Source: CAZVEE01 sp964625525 (GTDB lineage: Bacteria; Pseudomonadota; Alphaproteobacteria; JAJFIK01). From it: a stretch of 5,960 bases of DNA. Under the pieces are notes generated by a model, which ran no database searches, was not told the DNA's origin, and saw only the letters and a list, made by a program, of their open reading frames with translations. Of this stretch, positions 1-5,812 are shown in pieces; within the stretch, counting starts at the first letter, position 1; every line of letters starts with the position of its first letter. The stretch covers positions 1 to 5,960 of the forward strand of contig CAZVEE010000139.1 in the NCBI GenBank assembly GCA_964625525.1, read 5' to 3'. Position numbers and translations under genes: made by a program.

Positions 1-39
1 TTTGGTTTTCTTTGAAAGGGCTGTAGAATGACAATTAAA

Positions 40-64
40 GCCGCGGCCTGGATCTGGCCGGGGC
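40..64. terminator. Hairpin terminator downstream of the peroxidase gene, possibly bidirectional
   Basis: Bases 40-48 pair with 56-64 (8 pairs plus one G-G mismatch at 43/61) around a 7-base loop. The CGGCC/GGCCG core is perfect. On the minus strand, the direction of the peroxidase gene that stops at 107, the stem is followed by TTTAATT (39-33), a short U-rich tail. On the plus strand it is followed by GTTTTGCGTTTT, so it could also stop transcription entering from the left. The hairpin lies about 43 bases past the peroxidase stop codon. The stem is seen directly; terminator function is inferred. Confidence 0.55.
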
Positions 65-83
65 GTTTTGCGTTTTGCGTTTT
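63..83. repeat. Three tandem copies of a 7-bp unit, GCGTTTT
   Basis: GCGTTTT is repeated exactly at 63-69, 70-76 and 77-83, directly beside the terminator stem and before the peroxidase stop codon. It supplies the T-rich tract on the plus-strand side of the hairpin. It looks like a small slippage repeat; no protein is encoded here. Confidence 0.8.
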
Positions 84-106
84 GAGGGCAGGGGCGGGGA
101 GGCTGG

Positions 107-2068
107 TTAAACGAACAGGTCCGCTTCGGCCGTCATCTCATCGGCCATGATACCGTCAAGCAGGATCTGGACGCTGGTGCCATCTTCGCCCACGGCGAAC
201 ACCACCACCCAACCCAAGGGCTCAAATGTTTTGACGAGCACGGAGCGGTTAGCCCCCAAATCCGTCAGATCCAACCAGTCGCCGCCCAGTTCGAAGTCCT
301 TGATGATATCCATTCCATCATCGCCAGGGCCGAAGCTGAAGATGTCCGCCTCCGGACCACCCATGAGAATGTCGTTGCCGGCCCCGCCCATGATGACATC
401 CGATCCGGATGCGGTGGTCTTGGTCGTCTGCGCCCCGCCCGTATCCCCTTGCAGTACGTCATTGCCGGCCCCGCCAGCCAGGGCATCATCCGACCAGTGA
501 CCGGTCAACATGTCATTGCCGTCCCCGCCCATCAGAAGGTCACGGGCAGTGCCGCCGGTCATCATGTCCAGGGCCGCGCCGCCCGCATCTCGCTCGTAGA
601 ACACGAAGACATCGTCCTGAAGCTGATCGATATCGGTATTGCGCTCGATCACATCGGCCAGGCTGGTGCTCCAGATTTCCGCGCGTTCATCCGGATCGAG
701 CATGCGCTCGCTCCACTGGCTGTCACCGTCGCGCAGGCGTGAAAACTGATCGACCAGGATGGCCGAAAACAGTGGCCCTAGCATCCCGTCTGCCACCGGA
801 TCTTCCGCCAAACCGCCGACCCAGGCATCCACCCAGGTCACCGAGCCATAGGCCTCAGCAAGGCGCGCCTGCACGGCTGGATCATTGCTGATGTCGCTGA
901 AGTCGGCAGCGGGGGGCAAACCCATGGCCACGCGCAACTCGTTATAGGTGCTAAGGCCATGATCACGGCCACGCTGAATATTCAGCGCCGCGAGATCGAG
1001 CCCTCCGGCACCAGGCGCTCCAAAGAGGAACGAGCGCACATCTTCCACGATAATGGCGTCCAACTCCTGGGCGGGGGTGGCCGCGAGACCACGAAACACC
1101 GCGTCGATGCCGCCGGCTTCGCGCAGCAGATCCGGCTGAAAGAACGCGTCACGCAGAGCCACCGGTCCTTCGGGGACGGACTGACCGTTCTCCTCCAGCC
1201 GTGCGATCTCCGGTGACAACAGGCTGTGCCCAAGGCGGAACGCCGCGGTGGAGAACTCCGTACTGATGCCCGGATTGATCTGCAGGTCATACCCCGCATA
1301 GGGCAGCAAGGCGCTGCCGCCGACCAATGCCGGCAGGAATTCATTGAACGTGATGGCCTGAACGAGCCCTTCGACCCGCGCCCGGGCCGCGCCATAGAGT
1401 TCGTCCGCCGAAAGCGACGGATGGGCTTCGGCCAGCTCGCGCACGTGGCGGTTATGTTCTTTGACGAACACAATATGCAGCGAGGTGAGCGCGATGTTCT
1501 CGCCCGCGCGGACATCGCCAGCCAGCAGGCCATCATCATCGTCCGTTTCCGGCAGAAACCCGTCTGGCGTTAGGTAGAGCAGACCTCCAGGGCCGCGCAG
1601 AGCCGTCGCCATGGCCGCGTCTGAGCCATAGACCATCGAGGCATCCAAAAAGGCGGTGATCTCATTCTCATGGACCCGCGCGACGCCGTTCACGCCGGTG
1701 CCGTCGCGAAACTCCGAGCGCTCGAAAGGAATCATACTGCCGGGCGTGAAGAAGGCATCGCCGGCCGGCGCGATGATGGGGGCAAACTCCGTGTGGCCCT
1801 CCGCCGTCAGCGTGATGTCATGGTCGATGAACTGGCCCCAGGCCCACAGCATATTGCTGGCACCCTGGCTGTTGGGCATATCGCTTTCGGGGCGGAAGAC
1901 CGCATTGGAAATGCTGCGCGGGTCGGGCCGGCCCACGGGCAAGTCGCCCTGACCGTCCGGGTACCCCACCGGGCCCAGGCGCAGTAACGCCGTTCCGGTC
2001 GCGCCCCAATCGGGCCTGTCGGTATTGTTGCCCGTGCCGTCGGGCGTGCGTGTCGAAATCGTGACCAT
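107..2068 (-). CDS. Secreted animal-type heme peroxidase with C-terminal RTX repeats
   Basis: This 653-residue protein belongs to the animal heme peroxidase (myeloperoxidase/peroxinectin) superfamily and should use H2O2 to oxidise halides, thiocyanate, phenols or Mn(II). Distal motif GQFIDHD (78-84) carries Gln79, heme-linking Asp82 and catalytic His83. The calcium loop is Thr138, Phe140, Asp142, Ser144. Catalytic Arg187 and second heme-ester Glu190 precede LTSLHIVFVKEHNR (194-207). The proximal histidine is His281 in FRLGH, backed by Asn363 in LNIQRGRDHG. Asn191 replaces the methionine that makes myeloperoxidase's sulfonium bond. Residues 505-578 hold RTX nonapeptides, followed by the DIIKDF/DWLDL segment (587-602) that usually ends RTX domains. 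There is no N-terminal signal peptide and no cysteine, and the C-terminus is acidic then hydrophobic (ADLFV), all typical of type I secretion substrates; no exporter is nearby. An AAGGA ribosome site (2080-2076) lies 7 bases before the ATG. The family is certain; the substrate is unknown. Confidence 0.96.
   Translation of the reverse strand: MVTISTRTPDGTGNNTDRPDWGATGTALLRLGPVGYPDGQGDLPVGRPDPRSISNAVFRPESDMPNSQGASNMLWAWGQFIDHDITLTAEGHTEFAPIIAPAGDAFFTPGSMIPFERSEFRDGTGVNGVARVHENEITAFLDASMVYGSDAAMATALRGPGGLLYLTPDGFLPETDDDDGLLAGDVRAGENIALTSLHIVFVKEHNRHVRELAEAHPSLSADELYGAARARVEGLVQAITFNEFLPALVGGSALLPYAGYDLQINPGISTEFSTAAFRLGHSLLSPEIARLEENGQSVPEGPVALRDAFFQPDLLREAGGIDAVFRGLAATPAQELDAIIVEDVRSFLFGAPGAGGLDLAALNIQRGRDHGLSTYNELRVAMGLPPAADFSDISNDPAVQARLAEAYGSVTWVDAWVGGLAEDPVADGMLGPLFSAILVDQFSRLRDGDSQWSERMLDPDERAEIWSTSLADVIERNTDIDQLQDDVFVFYERDAGGAALDMMTGGTARDLLMGGDGNDMLTGHWSDDALAGGAGNDVLQGDTGGAQTTKTTASGSDVIMGGAGNDILMGGPEADIFSFGPGDDGMDIIKDFELGGDWLDLTDLGANRSVLVKTFEPLGWVVVFAVGEDGTSVQILLDGIMADEMTAEADLFV
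371..529 (-). repeat. RTX-encoding DNA repeats in the peroxidase gene
   Basis: Near-identical 18-bp units occur at 371-388, 458-475 and 512-529 (plus-strand reading GTCATTGCCGGCCCCGCC with one change in two copies). They encode the GGAGND/GGDGND cores of the canonical calcium-binding nonapeptides at residues 514-522, 532-540 and 561-569. Degenerate units at 505-513, 523-531 and 570-578 fill the pattern. A Thr-rich linker (about 541-556) interrupts the array, so there are two short RTX blocks rather than one continuous roll. By family precedent, calcium outside the cell folds these repeats after export. Confidence 0.85.
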
Positions 2069-2087
2069 GATCCGGTCCTTACAATGC

Positions 2088-2117
2088 CTGTCTCTTATAG
2101 ACAGCGCATCTTATGCG
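2088..2117. promoter_or_regulatory. Two abutting inverted repeats in the peroxidase leader
   Basis: CTGTCT (2088-2093) pairs with AGACAG (2099-2104) across a 5-base loop. The next base begins CGCAT (2105-2109), which pairs with ATGCG (2113-2117) across 3 bases. A third palindrome, GGTGCACC, follows at 2124-2131. If the peroxidase transcript starts in the AT-rich operator region, all three would form consecutive hairpins in its roughly 90-base leader, just upstream of the ribosome site. TATAAG (2099-2094, minus) could instead be a -10 box, but no good -35 lies above it. The structures are visible; a regulatory role is inferred. Confidence 0.4.
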
Positions 2118-2144
2118 ATTTGGGGTGCACCACAGAGGACGCGC

Positions 2145-2174
2145 TTGTCACATTCATATAATTGTATATATACA
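2145..2174 (+). promoter_or_regulatory. Predicted promoter of the repressor-rhodanese operon
   Basis: TTGTCA (2145-2150) resembles a -35 box. TATATA (2167-2172, 16-bp spacer) or TATACA (2169-2174, 18-bp spacer) can serve as the -10 box. Either would start transcription at about 2179-2181, on or beside the ATG at 2181. That fits the lack of any Shine-Dalgarno sequence there and suggests a leaderless mRNA. The -10 lies inside the palindromic operator, so bound repressor would block RNA polymerase directly. Confidence 0.5.
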
Positions 2175-2183
2175 TATTATATG
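2155..2183. promoter_or_regulatory. AT-rich quasi-palindromic operator between divergent genes
   Basis: CATATAAT (2155-2162) and ATTATATG (2176-2183) are perfect 8-bp inverted arms. They flank a spacer holding a second perfect palindrome, TGTATATATACA (2163-2174), whose centre is offset by half a base. It is almost the only AT-rich stretch in a GC-rich window and includes the repressor's start codon. ArsR-family repressors of the BigR/SqrR type bind AT-rich dyads in their own promoters, so autoregulation is expected. Each arm contains a TATAAT hexamer, one per strand, so the same site may also govern the peroxidase gene read leftward. No convincing -35 is visible in that direction. Confidence 0.65.
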
Positions 2184-2528
2184 GATACAGTACCGCAGCC
2201 ACTGATCGATCATGAGTCTCTCGCGTGGACGGCGCAGGTCACCGCCGCGTCTTATCTGCTCAAAGCCATGGCCAGCCCGCACCGGCTCATGCTGCTGTGT
2301 ACACTAGGCAAGGGGGAGCGGTCGGTGGGTGATCTCGCTCAAACGGTTGGGTTGCGACAGGCGACCGTATCTCAACACCTGGCGCGCCTCCGGCTGGAGC
2401 GTCTCGTGGAGACACGCCGGGCCGCGCGCACGGTGTATTACCGCCTGGCGGAGGGGCCCGCGGCGGCGGTGATCCAAGTTCTCCACCACTTCTATTGTCG
2501 CGGCGCTGAGGCGCCACCCCACCCGTAA
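2181..2528 (+). CDS. ArsR/SmtB-family repressor, BigR/SqrR-like persulfide sensor
   Basis: This 115-residue winged-helix repressor should bind its operator and release it when reactive sulfur species join two cysteines. The helix-turn-helix is at about 47-72 (SVGDLAQTVGLRQATVSQHL), followed by the wing (about 76-89, ending VYYRL). Cys40 lies in helix 2 and Cys106 near the end of helix 5. They are 66 residues apart, the same spacing as the Cys41/Cys107 pair reported for SqrR. The metal-binding CxC motif of ArsR and CadC is absent. The reading frame is open upstream to 2025, but the ATG at 2181 gives the normal family length and sits at the predicted transcription start; no ribosome site precedes it. 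It is followed by a rhodanese gene after 21 bases, as in known bigR-type operons. Family is near certain; persulfide sensing is inferred from the cysteines and neighbour. Confidence 0.93.
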   Translation: MDTVPQPLIDHESLAWTAQVTAASYLLKAMASPHRLMLLCTLGKGERSVGDLAQTVGLRQATVSQHLARLRLERLVETRRAARTVYYRLAEGPAAAVIQVLHHFYCRGAEAPPHP

Positions 2529-2549
2529 CCTCACAAGGACCTCTTTGCG

Positions 2550-2927
2550 ATGAGCACGACGGAACACCTCGGCGCGGCGACGCTGGAAACACTGAGCCCG
2601 GCGGATGTGAAAGAGCGGTTCGACCGCAATGAGATCGTCTTGATCGACGTGCGCACGCCCAATGAATATGCCGCCGAGCATATTCCGGGTGCGTTGCTTT
2701 TCCCGATCGCGTTCTTCGACGCGGACAAGCTGCCCGATCAGGCGCGCAAGCCCGTGGTCTTTCACTGCGGGTCGGGGATGCGCTCGCGCAAAGTGGCGGA
2801 ACTGTGTGCCGCAAGTGGCCTGACACGTCTGGCCCATATGGACGGTGGACTGGGTGCGTGGAAAGACGCTGGCTTTCCTTACGTGGCGGTGGACCCAGCC
2901 ACGGGCCAGTTCGTGCCGCGCCCGTAA
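2550..2927 (+). CDS. Single-domain rhodanese (sulfurtransferase)
   Basis: This 125-residue cytoplasmic rhodanese moves sulfane sulfur between donors and acceptors such as thiosulfate, glutathione persulfide, cyanide or thiols through a cysteine persulfide. The N-terminal signature is LIDVRTPNEY (31-40, with Asp33 and Arg35). The family HIPGA motif is at 44-48. The active-site loop CGSGMRS begins at Cys73, a six-residue loop of the sulfur-acting type (CxxxxR), with Arg78 closing it. The MDGGLGAW motif at 97-104 completes the fold. There is no signal peptide or membrane segment. AAGGA (2535-2539) lies 10 bases before the ATG. The 21-bp gap after the repressor implies co-transcription and control by the same operator. 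The likely role is clearing or relaying persulfide sulfur during sulfide stress; the physiological acceptor cannot be read from sequence. Confidence 0.95.
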   Translation: MSTTEHLGAATLETLSPADVKERFDRNEIVLIDVRTPNEYAAEHIPGALLFPIAFFDADKLPDQARKPVVFHCGSGMRSRKVAELCAASGLTRLAHMDGGLGAWKDAGFPYVAVDPATGQFVPRP

Positions 2928-2970
2928 GCTCCAGACGCCCATCGCTCCAGAGCCCCGCCATCCCAGTTGA

Positions 2971-2990
2971 CCGCCATGCCGCCGCCATGC
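2971..2990 (+). repeat. 9-bp direct repeat upstream of the synthetase gene
   Basis: CCGCCATGC occurs at 2971-2979 and again at 2982-2990, 11 bases start to start and so on nearly the same helix face. It lies in the 96-bp gap between the rhodanese and the acyl-CoA synthetase. TTGACC (2967-2972) overlaps the first copy and could be a -35 box, but no good -10 is spaced correctly. A regulator site is possible but unproven. Confidence 0.3.
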
Positions 2991-3023
2991 GGAAATACCG
3001 GTTAAGAACAGGGAGGAACGGCC

Positions 3024-4553
3024 ATGGCAGGTGATCTGTATTTCAGCGGTCAAAAGACGGCGCGCGGCCTTTTTGAGCAGAATGCCCGCCGCTTAGCATC
3101 GGACATGATCGCGCGGGGGCTGGGCCCCGATGACGTGATCGCGTTGATCATGCGCAATGACCCCGCGGCCCTCGCCGTGGCCGAGGCGGCCCGGTATGTG
3201 GGTCTGCGCTATGTCAGTATCAACTGGCATGCGGCGGCGCCGGAAGTGCAGCACATTTTGGAGGACTCGCAAGCCAAGCTGCTCTATGGCCATGCGGACT
3301 TGCTCGCCCCGCTTTTGGACGCCGTTCCCGAGGGCGTTGGCGTGGTGCGCGCGCCGGTGCCGCCAGCCATTGCCGCGTCTTATGGAGTACAGGACGCGGC
3401 CGTGCCCGGCGCTGTGTCGATGGCGGATATTCTGCACACGGCGCCTGGCTATGAGGGGCCGGCCCAGAAGTATCGCGGCATGTTCGCCTATACATCCGGC
3501 AGTACGGGCAAGCCCAAGGGCATCCGGCGCGCCTTCAATCCGGATGGCCCGGACACCTGGCAGACCTATGCGGGTTTGGGGCGCAACCTCCTTGGTGCGC
3601 AGGCGGGCGATCGCTTCTACAACGCCGCCCCCCTCTATCACAGTGCCCCAAATGCACTGGCGGGATTTGTGCTCGCCACAGAAGATGTGGACTTATTCAT
3701 CGATCCGAAATTCGATCCGGAACTCTTCTTACAGACGGTTCATGACCACCGGATCACTCACGCCTACATTGTGCCGACCATGATGGTTCGGCTACTCAAA
3801 CTGCCCCAGACGGTGCGGGAGCGCTATGACATCAGCTCCCTGCGGTTCACGATTTCCACGGGGTCGCCGTGTCCGGTGGATGTGAAGCACGCCATGATCG
3901 ATTGGTTCGGCCCGGTACTGAACGAATCTTATGGGGCAAGCGAGATCGGGTTCATGACCTTGATCAGCAGTCAGGAGGCCCTCGCCAAACCCGGTTCGGT
4001 GGGTAAGATTCTAACCGGGGGAGCGGTCAAAGTGCTCGACGCAGACTTCAATGAGCTGCCACCAGGGGAAGTGGGCCTGCTCTATATTCATTTGCCCATG
4101 TTCGGAGACTATCGGTACACGAATGTCGACGGCAATCTGGACGGCCAGCGCCAGGGTGCCTTTTCGACCGTAGGGGATGTGGGGCATGTGGATGAGGACG
4201 GCTATATCTTCATCAGCGATCGCAAGAAAGACATGATCATTTCCGGCGGCGCCAATATCTTTCCTGCCGAGATCGAGGCGCAACTCATTCTTATGCCGGA
4301 GATTGCGGACTGTGCCGTGTTTGGGGCCCCCGATCCAGAGTTCGGCGAGATCATCGTGGCGGCTGTCACCTGTCAGCCGGGCACCTCTGTGACCCTGGAC
4401 AGTGTGCGGGCGTTCCTAGCGCCGCGCCTGGCCAAGTTTAAACTCCCGCGCATTGTCGATATCCACGATGCCCTGCCGCGCCATGACAGCGGTAAGATCT
4501 TCAAGGACAAGCTGCGCGCACCGTATTGGGAAGGAAGCGGACGGAAAGTCTGA
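3024..4553 (+). CDS. AMP-forming acyl-CoA synthetase (ANL superfamily)
   Basis: This 509-residue enzyme activates a carboxylic acid with ATP to an acyl-adenylate, then transfers it to CoA. The phosphate-binding motif YTSGSTGKPKG is at 156-166. The adenine motif SYGASE is at 302-307. Asp385 in VGDVG contacts the ribose. The hinge and C-domain start is SDRKKDMIISGGANIFP (398-414). The catalytic lysine is Lys491 in HDSGKIFKDKLR. All key residues are present. The N-terminus starts close to the first adenylation helices, and the protein is somewhat shorter than typical FadD proteins (about 540-560). GGGAGG (3011-3016) lies 7 bases before the ATG, so this start is well supported. The substrate (fatty, aromatic or other acid) cannot be assigned. 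It is 96 bp from the rhodanese on the same strand, so read-through is possible, but it has its own strong ribosome site and no functional link is evident. Confidence 0.95.
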   Translation: MAGDLYFSGQKTARGLFEQNARRLASDMIARGLGPDDVIALIMRNDPAALAVAEAARYVGLRYVSINWHAAAPEVQHILEDSQAKLLYGHADLLAPLLDAVPEGVGVVRAPVPPAIAASYGVQDAAVPGAVSMADILHTAPGYEGPAQKYRGMFAYTSGSTGKPKGIRRAFNPDGPDTWQTYAGLGRNLLGAQAGDRFYNAAPLYHSAPNALAGFVLATEDVDLFIDPKFDPELFLQTVHDHRITHAYIVPTMMVRLLKLPQTVRERYDISSLRFTISTGSPCPVDVKHAMIDWFGPVLNESYGASEIGFMTLISSQEALAKPGSVGKILTGGAVKVLDADFNELPPGEVGLLYIHLPMFGDYRYTNVDGNLDGQRQGAFSTVGDVGHVDEDGYIFISDRKKDMIISGGANIFPAEIEAQLILMPEIADCAVFGAPDPEFGEIIVAAVTCQPGTSVTLDSVRAFLAPRLAKFKLPRIVDIHDALPRHDSGKIFKDKLRAPYWEGSGRKV

Positions 4554-4560
4554 TCCGTCC
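4539..4560. terminator. Hairpin between convergent genes, candidate terminator
   Basis: GGACGG (4539-4544) pairs with CCGTCC (4555-4560) around a 10-base loop that contains the synthetase stop codon (4551-4553). It occupies most of the 14-bp gap and the end of the synthetase gene, facing the oxidoreductase that stops at 4568. No T-tract follows on the plus strand. On the minus strand CTTCCTTCC follows after two bases. It may serve as a weak bidirectional terminator; function is inferred from position. Confidence 0.35.
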
Positions 4561-4567
4561 ATGGCCC

Positions 4568-5596
4568 TCAGTGATTGAGCAGCACCAGCTTGCCTGTGAG
4601 GCGTCCCGCGGCCAGACGCTCATGAGCGTCCGCCGCACGGGCAAGCGGCAGGCGATCATGGATTTCTGGCGCGAGGACGCCGTCTTCCAAAAGCGTGAAC
4701 AGCGTGTGCAGATCATCATTGAACCGGGTCGGTTGAGCCGCGCGCCGGCCGGCAATGTCAAACCCCATAACACCGCGATTATCCGCCAGCAGATCAAGTG
4801 GTGTGAAGCGTGGCTGAAACAGCACCTGCCGCAGCCCGCTCCAAAGACTGAACCGTCCGCTGGGAAAGACATCCATGGCACCGTAGCTGATCACGGCCCC
4901 CGAGGGGCCAAGCGCCTCATAAGAGCGGCGCATATGGTGCCCGCCCATATGGTCGAACGCGGCCGTGACGCCCGCGCCATCGGTGATGGCGGCAACCCGG
5001 GCGACAAAGTCCTCCTGCGTATAATCAATGGCCATGGCGCCCAAGGTTTCCAGCACGGCCTGCTTGGCGGTGGAGGCCGTCGCAATGGCCCGCAGACGGT
5101 AATGGGCGGCCAGTTGCAACAGCGCCTGGCCCACGCCGCCCGCGCCGCCATGCACCAGGATCCAGTCTCCGGCCTCCAGCGGTACGCAGCGGTGCAGCAT
5201 TTGAAACGCGGTCGTGTAGTTCAGGATCACGGCGACCAGAAGGCCGGCATCCAAGGCATCCGGCGCTCTCACCGCCCAGCTGGCCGGTACGGTGCGATGG
5301 CGCGCATAGCTACCTTGGACCGTCAGAGCACCAACACGGTCGCCGACCGCGAAGTCCTCCACCCCGTCACCCAATGCCCGAACCCGTCCGATCACATCAT
5401 AACCTGGGATGGCTGGCAGAGAGACACCTGGATATCGGCCCTCGCGCAGTATGAGATCCGCAAAGGCCACCCCGGCGGCTTCCATCTCGATGAGAATCTC
5501 ACCAGGTTGGGGGACCGGCATGGGCACTTGTGTCATTTGCAGGATATCCGGTCCACCCGCCTGGGGCACACGGATGACCTCGGTCACAGTGGTCAT
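4568..5596 (-). CDS. Zinc-independent MDR oxidoreductase, quinone oxidoreductase-like
   Basis: This 342-residue medium-chain dehydrogenase/reductase probably uses NADPH to reduce quinones or enones in the cytoplasm. The N-terminal catalytic domain shows the GroES-like pattern VPQPGEILIEMEAAGVAFADL (28-48), PAIPGYDVIGRV (61-72) and VGDRVGAL (84-91). The catalytic and structural zinc cysteines of alcohol dehydrogenases are missing (Ala44 stands where the zinc cysteine would be). The Rossmann domain has the nucleotide loop VHGGAGGVGQALLQLA (148-163). FDHMGG (214-219) and the closing GKLVLL (335-340) fit the quinone oxidoreductase subgroup. GGAGG (5611-5607, minus) lies 10 bases before the ATG. 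It converges on the synthetase gene with a 14-bp gap. A dispersed palindromic repeat sits directly above its ribosome site. Superfamily is certain; the substrate is unknown. Confidence 0.94.
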   Translation of the reverse strand: MTTVTEVIRVPQAGGPDILQMTQVPMPVPQPGEILIEMEAAGVAFADLILREGRYPGVSLPAIPGYDVIGRVRALGDGVEDFAVGDRVGALTVQGSYARHRTVPASWAVRAPDALDAGLLVAVILNYTTAFQMLHRCVPLEAGDWILVHGGAGGVGQALLQLAAHYRLRAIATASTAKQAVLETLGAMAIDYTQEDFVARVAAITDGAGVTAAFDHMGGHHMRRSYEALGPSGAVISYGAMDVFPSGRFSLWSGLRQVLFQPRFTPLDLLADNRGVMGFDIAGRRAAQPTRFNDDLHTLFTLLEDGVLAPEIHDRLPLARAADAHERLAAGRLTGKLVLLNH

Positions 5597-5613
5597 GCGT
5601 TCAAAGCCTCCAC

Positions 5614-5682
5614 GAGAGCGCTTTCAGGAAAAGTGTGTGCGGTTTTCCGCCGTGAAAGCGCGTCAAAGTAAGGACTGAGAGC
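5614..5682. repeat. Dispersed palindromic repeat of rhizobial type
   Basis: GCGCTTTCA (5618-5626) pairs perfectly with TGAAAGCGC (5653-5661). Directly inside, GGAAAA (5627-5632) pairs with TTTTCC (5643-5648). Together they form a 15-bp stem with a 4-base bulge and a 10-base loop, GTGTGTGCGG. The core (GGAAAAGTGTG, GCGGTTTTCC, then GCGCGTCAAAG) matches from memory the short palindromic elements that recur in intergenic regions of Hyphomicrobiales, related to the RIME/ABC class. GAGAGC occurs at both ends (5614-5619 and 5677-5682). It lies immediately upstream of the oxidoreductase ribosome site, so the hairpin would form in that mRNA's leader. The structure is certain; family membership is from recognition only. 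Confidence 0.7.
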
Positions 5683-5812
5683 CGTACCCGGCCGCGTCAT
5701 GTCAATGGCGATCATGCCTGACATCAGCGCGTGGAAAAAGACGCGTCTGGCCGCTGATCCGGCGGGCGCCAACACGGCGCCGCTCCATGGTCGGGACACC
5801 CCCGGGCCGTGC

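Noticed and set aside
371..529. Regularly spaced repeats that could suggest a CRISPR array
   Set aside because: They lie in frame within the peroxidase gene and encode RTX nonapeptides. Spacing is in whole codons and the between-repeat sequence is also RTX-like.
2025..2180. Upstream extension of the repressor frame to an ATG at 2025
   Set aside because: It would run through the peroxidase start and the operator, adds 52 residues with no family resemblance, and makes the repressor too long. The ATG at 2181 gives the expected length and cysteine positions.
2287..3053. Two minus-strand open frames of about 230-250 codons opposite the repressor and rhodanese
   Set aside because: They are Arg/Pro/His-rich translations with no domain, running antisense to two clear genes.
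4526..5671. Long plus-strand open frame (381 codons) opposite the oxidoreductase gene
   Set aside because: It is an antisense frame of a GC-rich gene. Its translation has no recognisable domain, while the minus strand encodes a complete MDR protein.
5593..5799. A 68-residue GTG-started minus-strand frame ending in ATGA overlap with the oxidoreductase start
   Set aside because: Its C-terminal third is translated from the dispersed palindromic repeat, no ribosome site precedes the GTG, the frame is closed shortly upstream by a stop at 5818-5820, and the N-terminal part resembles nothing I know.
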